NCBI GenBank assembly: GCA_050948905.1
Contig: JBMNES010000001.1
Location: 2,852,001 to 2,916,000, forward strand
Reading direction: 5' to 3'
Origin: DTKD01 sp050948905
GTDB taxonomy: Bacteria; Armatimonadota; UBA5829
Length of the DNA: 64,000 bases
The notes below the pieces were generated by a model. The model saw nothing but the letters and a program-made list of their open reading frames with translations, was not told the DNA's origin and made no database searches. Positions 34,551 through 42,944 of this stretch are shown piece by piece (position 1 is the stretch's first letter; each line of letters starts with the position of its first letter). Both the position numbers and the translations under genes were made by a program.

Positions 34551-37500
34551 GAACGAGGTCGCTTTATCGGTTGTGTCCAGGCTCAAAACCACTACCGCCG
34601 CATCGTCCTGCAAATGCCCACCCGCATGATCCATAGCTGCACCCAGCAAACCCGAAGCGGTTTCATCAGGACACGTAGAGGGACGAGTCTCCAAAAACTG
34701 GATCATTCCTTTTTTCTCGAAGAATTTGTCAATGCCCGTCCGAGCCTCGGTGATGCCATCGGTGACAAGTACTATGGTGTCGTTTGGGGCCAATTCGATA
34801 GTGTCTTGCTCGTATTCGCTGAGTTCCCAAACCCCGAGCGGCAATCCTCCGACAGGGAGTTCCTCGATTTTGCCGCAGGCTCGGCAAATGAGAGGCGGTT
34901 CGTGACCAGCACTGGCATAAGTAATCGTATTGCCAGCAGTGTCAATCACCGCGAAAATGGCAGTGAGAACACCCGTTTCGCGGTCGGAATCCATACATAG
35001 AGCTTTGTTGGTCAGCTCCAGAACCCGTGCAGGATCAGATTCCAACACCGCATAACTTCGCAGCGCATATCGGGCTGCCGCAACTCTCATCGCAGCCGCT
35101 AATCCTTTGCCTGCCACATCGCCGATCAACACCCCGGCCTTGTTGTCACCCAGCTCAAAGACATCATAAAAATCACCGCCGACCTCAGCTTCGCGCAGGG
35201 CTGATTGATAGCGAACCCCGATGCTGAATTGTCCGACTCTCGTAGGAACCATCGGCGGCACCAGGGCCTGCTGCAGGACCTGCGAGATGTGATGTTCTCT
35301 TTTATAAATCTCCTCGCGCTGGGCTTCATATTCGATCACATCTGCGACGTCCTGCATTAGCAGCGTGCCACCGAGAATGTTGCCCTGGCTGTCTCGAACT
35401 GGAGCACCGCTTATGCTGACGATTGTCTCATTCCAGGGAGATACAATCCTGTAACGCACGGCTCGAGTGACCTGACCGCGAAGCGCCCGGCGGGAGGGGT
35501 ATTCTTCCAGCTCGACCGGACTACCATCCAGCCAGTACATTTTCCAGGTACCCATTTTCTGAATGAGCGCATCCACCGCCGGAGCACCTACAAGTTGCTT
35601 GAACGCGTCGTTAGCCATAACCACTCTGAGGTTGGAATCGAACAGTATAAGGCCGTCGTGGACGCTTATAATAAAGGACTCAAGCTCGGCCGTGCGTCGT
35701 TCGGCTTCGGCTCTGGCTTCGACAGTTTCACGTTCGGCGCGCTTCAACTGCATAAGAGATCGGGCAAGATGGATGTTAGCGAAACTCAACTGTGAAAGCA
35801 TCTCAGCCAGCATCATAAAGAACTGCATGCCCCTGTTGAGCGTCTCCCGGTTTACACGGGGGACGCTTTCAAGAGCCTGCAGATATTCATCGACATTGAA
35901 ATTATATTTCTCAGCCTGCTTGCGGAAGAAATCGTAATCGATCTGCTCGTCGGAGAATAAAAACTGCCCCGTATAGAGATTGCCAAGGTGCTTGTCGCCA
36001 ATGATGATCGGTGTGGCCAAATCCCATAAATTGTTTTTACACTTGTATAACCGGACCTCGCCTCGTTTGATCCCGGCGCTAAGCTCGACATCGCTTTCCA
36101 GGCAGTATTTAAGCGCATCGGGGTGCGTGCGATGGAAATGCGTGCAAATCTTCTGCCAGCCCACCTTTACGATAACCTCACCTGCAGGGTCAATTATCGC
36201 CATCGGGATGTTGGTGAGCTGATAGAAGCTGTTCATCAAGGACTGAATCGAGTCTAAATCTAATATATCCGAAAGGGAGAGATCGCCTATATCCCCATCC
36301 GGCCTTATTATGCTGTCAAGTTTCGCTTTGACTCTCTTTTCGCTTTCTTCGAGAGCTTTGGCCGTCCGTTCTTTCTCTTCTCGCAGCCGGATGGATGAGA
36401 TTCCATAACCCAGGTCGTTTGTCAAACTGGACAAAAGCCCTATTTCGTCGTTGCTAAAGGCATCCGGGAGGTTGCTGTATATTGAAATTACTCCAAGAAT
36501 GTCGCCGTTTGATAATATCGGAATGGCCACCGAGGAGGCGTAACCCCGGCCTGTCGCCTGCTCACGCCAGGGTTCAAAGTTGGGGTCGGTGAGCATATTC
36601 TTGCATACAGATACCTGTTTGTTGCGTATAGCTGTTCCTGATGGGCCGCGACCGTGAGGAGAGTCATCCCAGGTGATGTACATGTTTTTCAGATATTCTT
36701 CGTCAAAACCGCAGTGTGCGACCGGACGCACGGTTTTCGCGGAGTCGTTTTGGGCAAATCCGACCCACACCATTTTGTGCCCACAGTCTTCAGCCACAAT
36801 ACGGCAGACCTCGTTAAGATAGTCTGTCTCATTGCGAGCATGCATCATAGCACGGCCGCTGTTAATGTGTGCTTTAAGTGTTCGGTTAATCTTCTGGAGC
36901 AGTGATTCAGCTTGTTTCCTTTCCTCAACTTCTTTATTAAGATGATCCATAGCGTGGCGAAGTTGAGTATTGGTGGAATCAAGCTCTACTGTACCAGTAA
37001 CCAAGGCTTTATTAAGCCTATCAAGCTCGTTAAGTGAGTTTTGAAGAGCTTGCCTTGTTTGCTTGTGTACCGAGGATTCGATGCTGATCCATTTTCCATC
37101 TCGTTTGAGCAGTGAGTATTCATGATTAGAGATCACATCTGCGATCTCCCCTGCCCCACACTTATCCAGAGAATAGGTGCAGAGTACGATAATCGGCAAA
37201 GGGGCGATGGTCGTGTTTATTGCCCTTTCGTATTCTGTAAACTTCTGCCATCTGCTTTCGTCCAGCCAGAATGTGTTGCCGGAAAGCCGAAGTCCGGTGT
37301 AACCTCGTCGCTGTGCTTCCCGCAGCTTGCTTTTCCAACCTTCGAGAACTCTCTGCTGATCAAACACTCCATCAATCAAATACCAGTGTGTATATGGCAC
37401 TATCTCCATTTGGCCTGCTGCGATATACTCATCAATATCAGGGAGATAATCGCGCAGGGCGTTTAGAGCCTGGTCTGCATCAAGAGGCTCAGAAGTGACC

Positions 37501-37745
37501 CATATACAGGATTCATTGGAGCGCAATCCAGCGGCAAAATATGGGACGAGAGTTTCTATGAGGTCTTGCTGTGATTGGTAAAACTGGCAGAAGTGGGTGC
37601 CCCACGGCACTTCTCCGATGACGTCTATGCCGGATTGGCGGAGGTCATTATCAAAATCTTTGTCAGCATCCGTGCTGACGTGGCCGCGCAACGAGATCTT
37701 CTTCTTGTCGGCAGTAGTGTCTTTTGAAGGCCTATCCTGAGCCAT
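34545..37745 (-). CDS. MEDS-GAF-PocR-PAS sensor coupled to a SpoIIE-type PP2C phosphatase
   Basis: 1066 aa from the ATG at 37745, preceded by GGTGGTG. Domains in order: MEDS (about 28-215, PWGTHFCQFYQSQQDL), a coiled coil, GAF (about 285-455), PocR ligand-binding (about 480-680, LSDILDLDSIQSLMNSF), PAS (about 690-830) and a C-terminal SpoIIE/RsbU-like PP2C (about 850-1060). The phosphatase metal-binding aspartates are present in VGGDFYDVF, IGDVAGKG, TDGITEA and DDAAVVVL. SpoIIE-type phosphatases dephosphorylate anti-sigma-factor antagonists in partner-switching pathways. MEDS and PocR are linked to C1 or hydrocarbon sensing in known proteins. No STAS or HPK-like partner lies nearby. Confidence 0.92.
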   Translation of the reverse strand: MAQDRPSKDTTADKKKISLRGHVSTDADKDFDNDLRQSGIDVIGEVPWGTHFCQFYQSQQDLIETLVPYFAAGLRSNESCIWVTSEPLDADQALNALRDYLPDIDEYIAAGQMEIVPYTHWYLIDGVFDQQRVLEGWKSKLREAQRRGYTGLRLSGNTFWLDESRWQKFTEYERAINTTIAPLPIIVLCTYSLDKCGAGEIADVISNHEYSLLKRDGKWISIESSVHKQTRQALQNSLNELDRLNKALVTGTVELDSTNTQLRHAMDHLNKEVEERKQAESLLQKINRTLKAHINSGRAMMHARNETDYLNEVCRIVAEDCGHKMVWVGFAQNDSAKTVRPVAHCGFDEEYLKNMYITWDDSPHGRGPSGTAIRNKQVSVCKNMLTDPNFEPWREQATGRGYASSVAIPILSNGDILGVISIYSNLPDAFSNDEIGLLSSLTNDLGYGISSIRLREEKERTAKALEESEKRVKAKLDSIIRPDGDIGDLSLSDILDLDSIQSLMNSFYQLTNIPMAIIDPAGEVIVKVGWQKICTHFHRTHPDALKYCLESDVELSAGIKRGEVRLYKCKNNLWDLATPIIIGDKHLGNLYTGQFLFSDEQIDYDFFRKQAEKYNFNVDEYLQALESVPRVNRETLNRGMQFFMMLAEMLSQLSFANIHLARSLMQLKRAERETVEARAEAERRTAELESFIISVHDGLILFDSNLRVVMANDAFKQLVGAPAVDALIQKMGTWKMYWLDGSPVELEEYPSRRALRGQVTRAVRYRIVSPWNETIVSISGAPVRDSQGNILGGTLLMQDVADVIEYEAQREEIYKREHHISQVLQQALVPPMVPTRVGQFSIGVRYQSALREAEVGGDFYDVFELGDNKAGVLIGDVAGKGLAAAMRVAAARYALRSYAVLESDPARVLELTNKALCMDSDRETGVLTAIFAVIDTAGNTITYASAGHEPPLICRACGKIEELPVGGLPLGVWELSEYEQDTIELAPNDTIVLVTDGITEARTGIDKFFEKKGMIQFLETRPSTCPDETASGLLGAAMDHAGGHLQDDAAVVVLSLDTTDKATSFK

Positions 37746-37913
37746 TTGATCACCACCAGTCGAGATTGAAGTAATAGAACCCTGCGATATTATAGCACAT
37801 ATTTCCCACAATTACTCAACAATGCAGATATTCTGACAATTCTGAACGTCGCTATGCATCGTTTTAATAAATGACCGCGGCAGGATTACCGATTGAGTAC
37901 AGAGGATTCATAA

Positions 37914-38279
37914 CTACACTATTGAAGATTTGGACTCACGCTGCTGCAGCATGCCCGCCAATTTTTGCAACAGCTTTGCTCTGTTCGTCAGAGCGCGCTT
38001 TCGTAGGACGAGCATTTCCAGTTCGATGTCGGCTTTGCGGGTCTCTTCTTCGAGCACTTGCAGCATTGCCTTTACGGTTTGTGAGGATGGTTTTGAGGTG
38101 GCGCTTTTCTTGAGGCGAGCGTATTCACAAATCGCTTGCAGGACAGGATCATCCAGCTCCATAGTCTCAATCTCAGATATGGAGAAGCCCCAATCGGCCA
38201 GGCGCTTTGCCGATTCGACCCTGCACAGAGAACCTGTGCACTCATTTGGCCTGGGAGAGTTGTTTACTACACAGGACAT
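37914..38279 (-). CDS. Small coiled-coil protein with MerR-like helices
   Basis: About 121 aa from the ATG at 38279. The frame stays open further upstream, but that part lies within the next gene in another frame and is not protein-like. Residues 20-50 (AKRLADWGFSISEIETM) look like the second half of a MerR winged helix, and the C-terminal half is a long charged coiled coil like the MerR dimerisation helix. The DNA-recognition N-terminus is missing. No clear SD is seen. It could be a headless regulator or an unrelated coiled-coil protein. Confidence 0.5.
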   Translation of the reverse strand: MSCVVNNSPRPNECTGSLCRVESAKRLADWGFSISEIETMELDDPVLQAICEYARLKKSATSKPSSQTVKAMLQVLEEETRKADIELEMLVLRKRALTNRAKLLQKLAGMLQQRESKSSIV

Positions 38280-38383
38280 TTCAATTTCTTTGCTTGCACC
38301 CAAAGTTCGCCTCCCAGATGACCGAAATATAATGGAATTATCAGTAGAACAGCAGCCCCGCTGTAGGGTTAAGCAGGCAGCCA

Positions 38384-38893
38384 TTACCACATCCAGGAAA
38401 TAAAGCCGATCAGTCCGCCATAAAGAATTGCGGCCCAAAGCACGACCCGATGGGCATAAAGCATCAAAGCGCCCGGCCATAGAAAACTGACTAAAATAAA
38501 TACAACAACAATCCACAGCAGAACGCCATAAGTAGCCCCGGCCCCAATCGCAGCGGGCAAGCTTAAACGCCCGATCAAGGTCGCGTTTATCACCCCAAAT
38601 AACCCGCCAAATCCAATGCCTGCGCCAATCCACGTAGCGATACCCAGCGGCGCTCCGATATGGGATTGTACACCGTATAGTTTTAACGCCAGCAGTTTTA
38701 CCGGAAGCAGCGGATCGCCACCTTCAAATGCATACATGACGCTCAAAAAGATCACGGCAGCAACTGCAGCAAATCCACCTGCTCTGACACCTGAAAGGAC
38801 TGAAGCCAGCAGTTCCGGCCTCGGTCTTCCCATCAGAAATTCCGCGATTTTGGGCGATAGATGATCGCCGCGAGCCTCCCCATCTGCCTGCAT
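38384..38893 (-). CDS. Multi-pass membrane protein of unknown function
   Basis: 169 aa with four hydrophobic segments (about 42-58, 80-103, 110-133, 137-167) and a charged cytoplasmic N-terminus. Glycine-rich helices (GIATWIGAGIGFGGLFGVI) suggest tight helix packing. GGAGAGGG lies upstream of the ATG. I recognise no family. It probably shares a transcript with the coiled-coil gene downstream. Confidence 0.65.
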   Translation of the reverse strand: MQADGEARGDHLSPKIAEFLMGRPRPELLASVLSGVRAGGFAAVAAVIFLSVMYAFEGGDPLLPVKLLALKLYGVQSHIGAPLGIATWIGAGIGFGGLFGVINATLIGRLSLPAAIGAGATYGVLLWIVVVFILVSFLWPGALMLYAHRVVLWAAILYGGLIGFISWMW

Positions 38894-39040
38894 AATCCCT
38901 CTCCGGGAGGCTGTAGCGCAAACTTATGGGCTATTTATTGATTACCCAATCTCATTGTCACAATATGCGCACGTTTCGCTTTTCTTGCGAGCAGGGTATC
39001 GAAAGGTATTCGTGCGGGTTCTTTGTTCTGAGAGGTCGCC

Positions 39041-40234
39041 ATGAACCGATTTGTAATAGTCGTATTGCTGGCTATTTCAGTTGCAGCACTTAGTTGCTCT
39101 TTGCTGCAAGCGGCCTCAAAACAAGATGAAGAAGAGATGAGGTTAGGGCGGGATTCAGCCGAAGAAATCGAGCGCCAGGTCACGTTGATTGACGATCCAG
39201 AAGTCACCGAAAGGGTAAATCGCATCGGCCAGGAGCTTGCCAAAATTGCTAAAGAAAAAGAGGTCAACGCGGACTACGGTTCATCGACTATCGCCAATTT
39301 CAACTACACATTCAAAGTCATAGATAACAAAGATGTTAACGCATTTGCTCTGCCTGGCGGATATATCTACGTGAACTCAGGATTGCTCAATATCATCGAT
39401 TCTGATGATGAACTGGCAGGCGTACTGGCACACGAAATCGCTCACGCATCCCACCACCACACTATGCAACTGGTGCGAAAACAGACCGCGGTAAATCGCA
39501 TCGTGGCGATAATTACACTCGCCGGCATACTCGCCAACGCCAAAAGCCAGGATTTGCAGAATTTGATGTACGGGGCGCAGTTGCTTAGAACTGGAAAAAT
39601 GAGCGGATATACCATGCAGGCCGAAAAGGATGCCGATCGAACGGCAGTTGCTTATCTGATAAAATCGAAATATAACCCGGAAGGTATGCTGTCGTTGATG
39701 AAAAAACTCGACGACCTTAACGACGCCAACCCTACCCTGTCGCTTGGCATTTATCAGGATCACCCTGCCCCGTTCAGGCGCATTGCCGCAATTACTAAAG
39801 CCATGAAGGAACACGGTCTGGAGGTAAGCCCTCAAAACAGCCAAAGCTGCTATGCAAAAACCGTGCCCTCTCATATGGACAACACCCTGTATGAGGTTGT
39901 AGTCGGCAAGAAGCTGATATATTGCCCCGCTGAGATCGACAACGATGAAATGTCTTCGAAATCCAGGTGCGATAAGCTCGCGGAGGCAATTAATTATATG
40001 ATGGCACAGAGATTGACGGATAAAGACATCTGTGTGGATACTCAGTGTTATAAACTGATCCTCCGAGACTCCGAGGTGCTGCAGGTAGAGCCCGCCGATG
40101 CCGCATTGTTAGGCGAAAGCCGGGCTGCTTTGCTTCAGCGGACAAAAGAAGCCATTCAGTATATTATATGGGCTGATTGGCTTAATAATCGCTGTGCGGT
40201 TGTGCAAGCGTCGTTAAATGAGGAATCCGATTAA
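39041..40234 (+). CDS. M48-family metalloprotease with an extra C-terminal domain
   Basis: 397 aa with a signal peptide (about 1-24, ending SLLQAAS). The catalytic motif is HEIAH followed by an unusual His-rich run (ASHHHT); the third ligand Glu is in QAEKDADRTAV. The protease core covers about 30-255, and the substrate-side FALPGGYIYV motif matches the paralog at 18675. Residues from about 270 to 397 form a separate domain with four cysteines and no family I recognise. In such proteases C-terminal domains often bind the substrate or the BAM machinery. GAGAGG lies upstream of the ATG. Confidence 0.88.
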   Translation: MNRFVIVVLLAISVAALSCSLLQAASKQDEEEMRLGRDSAEEIERQVTLIDDPEVTERVNRIGQELAKIAKEKEVNADYGSSTIANFNYTFKVIDNKDVNAFALPGGYIYVNSGLLNIIDSDDELAGVLAHEIAHASHHHTMQLVRKQTAVNRIVAIITLAGILANAKSQDLQNLMYGAQLLRTGKMSGYTMQAEKDADRTAVAYLIKSKYNPEGMLSLMKKLDDLNDANPTLSLGIYQDHPAPFRRIAAITKAMKEHGLEVSPQNSQSCYAKTVPSHMDNTLYEVVVGKKLIYCPAEIDNDEMSSKSRCDKLAEAINYMMAQRLTDKDICVDTQCYKLILRDSEVLQVEPADAALLGESRAALLQRTKEAIQYIIWADWLNNRCAVVQASLNEESD

Positions 40235-40465
40235 TTATTCGGCCGTGGCTCTAACGCGGATTTGATCGATTACAGTTTTCACGCCGCACGTTCCCTTGGC
40301 TATTCGTACCGCGCTGATTCTCTGGTCGGCGTTGTCGCAATAACCGACAAGAAACAGATCCCCGTCGGCAACCGTAACATCAATCGTCTGCCCGCCCGTG
40401 TCCCGATCTTCGTCGAGCCTGGATCGGACGATAGCAGCAATGGCCTGATCTCTTAGTGTTTGCAT
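40235..40465 (-). CDS. BON-domain-like small protein
   Basis: 76 aa. The ATG at 40465 is preceded by GGAGGT at 7 bases, which rejects the upstream GTG. The alternating helix-strand pattern (AIAAIVRSRL ... IDVTVADGDLFLVGYCDNADQRISAVRIAKG) and the closing VKTVIDQIRV match a single BON domain. BON domains bind phospholipid or polymers in the periplasm, but no signal peptide is visible, so this one is probably cytoplasmic. Confidence 0.7.
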   Translation of the reverse strand: MQTLRDQAIAAIVRSRLDEDRDTGGQTIDVTVADGDLFLVGYCDNADQRISAVRIAKGTCGVKTVIDQIRVRATAE

Positions 40466-40575
40466 AATGTGCACCTCCGCAGGCGTACACGGGCAGATGC
40501 GTGCGCGAGCACGACATTACTGTTATTCCCACGTGAATGGGGTAGAAAACATGTTAGCAATGAGCTTGAGGCTGG

Positions 40576-41058
40576 CTATTGCTTCGATCGCTTTTCGGCG
40601 TCTCGAATGGTTTCCTTTATGCCAGGGTTGCGGACGTCGAATCTGCCATCGCCTGAGACTCTAAGTATGCTGTTGGGCATATCGTGGCGTAGTTTGTGGC
40701 GAGCGCATTCGAGCATAATCTGGTTGTCGCCAGCTTTCGGGTTATATGTATAGCTTGATGTGTCGCCGGAGGATTTGTCCAAGGGGCAACGCAGCACGGA
40801 AGGGTCTTTCAGATATTGATCGGCAAGCTCATCAAGGCTTTCGGGTCGATGACCGTTGACCGCTTTATATCGATCGATTGCCGCTGCGAGTTCCTGCATA
40901 TTATACTTGCATACCCCCATAGCACGGACGCTTGGCATGCGTGAGAAATAGGCTAATACACCAAGAAACAGCGCCATCACGATGACCGTGGTGACCAGAC
41001 ACCCCTTAAGCGGAGGGCTGCAGCCGGCAGGAGTAGGATTTTCGTTGTTAATTGCCAT
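40576..41058 (-). CDS. Membrane-anchored pseudopilin-like protein
   Basis: 160 aa from the ATG at 41058. A short Pro/Cys-containing cytoplasmic part precedes one membrane helix (about 22-42). After this comes a region typical of type II secretion or pilin-like globular domains (YNMQELAAAIDRYKAVNGHRPESLDEL), then YTYNPKAGDNQIMLEC. The prepilin peptidase site (GFTLxE) is missing, so it is not a processed pilin. Four cysteines lie in the ectodomain. Proteins of this plan are common in Planctomycetes and Armatimonadetes, with unknown roles. Confidence 0.65.
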   Translation of the reverse strand: MAINNENPTPAGCSPPLKGCLVTTVIVMALFLGVLAYFSRMPSVRAMGVCKYNMQELAAAIDRYKAVNGHRPESLDELADQYLKDPSVLRCPLDKSSGDTSSYTYNPKAGDNQIMLECARHKLRHDMPNSILRVSGDGRFDVRNPGIKETIRDAEKRSKQ

Positions 41059-41178
41059 AGGATCTGAACTCAATATAGACTATTTCGTCTTATGCGTCAA
41101 CGTTGACAGGGCCGGTGAAGCGACGTAACATAACCTACCTGCCGCGCAAATATCGGCGCGCGATAACGGAGGAAATTG

Positions 41179-42129
41179 ATGGGCACACAGGTAAACATTC
41201 GGTCTTATGAGCCTGGGGATATCTACGAGGTCGTGGGTCTGCTCAATAGAAATCTTGTTGCGGATCCGCTGACAATCGAGGCTTTTCAGCGCAAAGTGCT
41301 ATTGGATCAGAACTATGACCCAAAAGGATCGCTGGTTGCATGCTGTGGGGAGTCTATTGTCGGCTACGCGCTGGGTATGGTGCGACGGTTTCCGCTGGAG
41401 GACGCTGCCCCGGACTTTGACCGGTCGTGGATAACGTTGTTGGCAGTAGACAGCGATTATCGTCGGAGGGGGATCGGAACCAGGCTGGTGGGCGGATTGG
41501 AGGAGTATTTCAAGTCGCGCAGTTGCAATATCACGATAATATCGGGTTATGCTCCGAACTATTTTATACCGGGGGTTGATCCGGTTGCGTATCCTGAGGC
41601 TCTGGAGTTTTTCAAAAACACGGGGTTCGGTGAGGTGTACCGGCCGCTATCGATGGATGCTGATTTGCTGAAGTTGGCGACTCCTGAGTGGGTGCCCGCT
41701 AAAGAACAGGGTCTTGTCGATGCAGGAGTAGTCTTTGAGCCTTATAACCCAGAGCTGATATTGCCACTGCTGGATTTTATGAAGGCAGAGTTTCCGGGTG
41801 ATTGGCAGCGCTTTTTGAGGGATGCGATGACGAGAATCACCACCGGTGAGTATCATCCGACCAATTTGTGGATCGCTCACGTGGACGGCCGAGTGCTCGG
41901 ATTCGCGATGCACGACAATAATTGCAGGTTCGGCCCATTTGGAGTAGCCGCCAAAGAGAGAGGTCGAGGGCTGGGAGTGGTCTTGTTGCTGAGGATTCTC
42001 TACTCTATGAAAGCGAAGGGACTGCACAACGCGTGGTTTTTGTGGACCGACGAGGCGGCTGCGCGGGTGTACGACGTCGGCGGTTTTAAGGAGTCGCGGC
42101 GGTTTGCCTATATGAGAAAGTCGCTTTAG
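41179..42129 (+). CDS. Tandem GNAT acetyltransferase
   Basis: 316 aa from the ATG at 41179, with GGAGG upstream. Two GNAT domains: the first (about 5-155) has the acetyl-CoA-binding loop YRRRGIGTRLVGGLEEYF, and the second (about 165-312) has the parallel GRGLGVVLLLRILYSM. Both conserve the beta-bulge and pyrophosphate loop. The substrate is unknown. It sits alone, convergent with a small membrane-protein gene. Confidence 0.88.
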   Translation: MGTQVNIRSYEPGDIYEVVGLLNRNLVADPLTIEAFQRKVLLDQNYDPKGSLVACCGESIVGYALGMVRRFPLEDAAPDFDRSWITLLAVDSDYRRRGIGTRLVGGLEEYFKSRSCNITIISGYAPNYFIPGVDPVAYPEALEFFKNTGFGEVYRPLSMDADLLKLATPEWVPAKEQGLVDAGVVFEPYNPELILPLLDFMKAEFPGDWQRFLRDAMTRITTGEYHPTNLWIAHVDGRVLGFAMHDNNCRFGPFGVAAKERGRGLGVVLLLRILYSMKAKGLHNAWFLWTDEAAARVYDVGGFKESRRFAYMRKSL

Positions 42130-42306
42130 GCAGCCTCCCTGCTTCAAATTGTGTGAAGTTGTGAGGTTTAGAAAGCGGATTAGATGTCAATAATGTAAAT
42201 GGCAGGACTCGATGAGAATACAACGGGCAGAACAGGACAGAACTGGATACTGCATTTCCACCAAATCGGCAAAAGCGACGAAGCCGAGAAGGTGATGACA
42301 TAGGAA

Positions 42307-42335
42307 AGGCCTCGCATCGTGAGTATGCGAGGCCT
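42307..42335. terminator. Bidirectional terminator between convergent genes
   Basis: Perfect 11-bp stem AGGCCTCGCAT/ATGCGAGGCCT with a 7-base loop, between the ends of the GNAT gene (+) and the small membrane-protein gene (-). Short T-tracts on both sides (CGCTTTA and TTTCC). Confidence 0.7.
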
Positions 42336-42344
42336 CGCTTTATA

Positions 42345-42743
42345 TCATTGCCCCGGCATATCGTCGCCGTAGGGGTGTTGCTCATACTGCTGATCCCCCT
42401 GCTGATTGCGCTGAGGGTGAGGTCTTGGAACTGCTGGCCGATTAACCGGAGGGTTAAGCTTTGGGTTAGCTACTGTAACCGGAGGCCGGATCGGTTCCGC
42501 AGCTTCTGGCTGCCTGGCGAAAACCAGCCACCATGCCAGCGCTATAAGTAGAAGCGCGGCGCCGGCGATGATAGCCATTGAGACTTTGCGCTCCTTTGCG
42601 CGTGTGGCGACTTTGAGATCGCGTTCTCTGTCCGCCGCTTTTCTCTGCTTGACCTCAGACGCGGCCGCTTCTACGTCCTTAAGAAAGTCCTTTGAAACCT
42701 TCTCCAGGTCAGAGTTCAGATCGAGTCTATTGTCATCAGGCAT
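42345..42743 (-). CDS. Single-pass membrane protein with Pro/Gln-rich tail
   Basis: 132 aa from the ATG at 42743, which has GAAAGGTG upstream. The N-terminal 55 residues are highly charged and helical (possible coiled coil). One transmembrane helix (about 56-77, IIAGAALLLIALAWWLVFA) follows, then an extracytoplasmic Pro/Gln/His-rich tail without fold. No family recognised. It is divergent from the chaperonin gene. Confidence 0.6.
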   Translation of the reverse strand: MPDDNRLDLNSDLEKVSKDFLKDVEAAASEVKQRKAADRERDLKVATRAKERKVSMAIIAGAALLLIALAWWLVFARQPEAAEPIRPPVTVANPKLNPPVNRPAVPRPHPQRNQQGDQQYEQHPYGDDMPGQ

Positions 42744-42880
42744 TAAGCGCACCTTTCGTGTTACGTTGTTCTGTAGCAATTTTACCCGGTTGAAGCGGGA
42801 AACTCAAGAAGTCTGGAGTTGAGTTTCGCCAATTGTTGGACGATGCACGCCGACGGGAAGTTCGCAACGGTGACTCGCCC

Positions 42881-42909
42881 TTTACTCGAAACCAATGGTG
42901 TGCCATAAT
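42881..42909 (+). promoter_or_regulatory. Possible promoter of the chaperonin-grpE operon
   Basis: TTTACT (42881-42886), 17-bp spacer, CATAAT (42904-42909). No CIRCE inverted repeat is visible upstream, so HrcA control is not supported. Confidence 0.4.
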
Positions 42910-42944
42910 AGTGAGCGGCAGGCGGGCATTGAAATGAGATTATC

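Noticed and set aside
38280..38633. N-terminal extension of the coiled-coil gene
   Set aside because: It overlaps the membrane-protein gene in another frame and is rich in Trp, Arg and Cys, as expected for out-of-frame translation.
42744..42944. CIRCE operator search ahead of the chaperonin
   Set aside because: No TTAGCACTC-N9-GAGTGCTAA or close relative is present.
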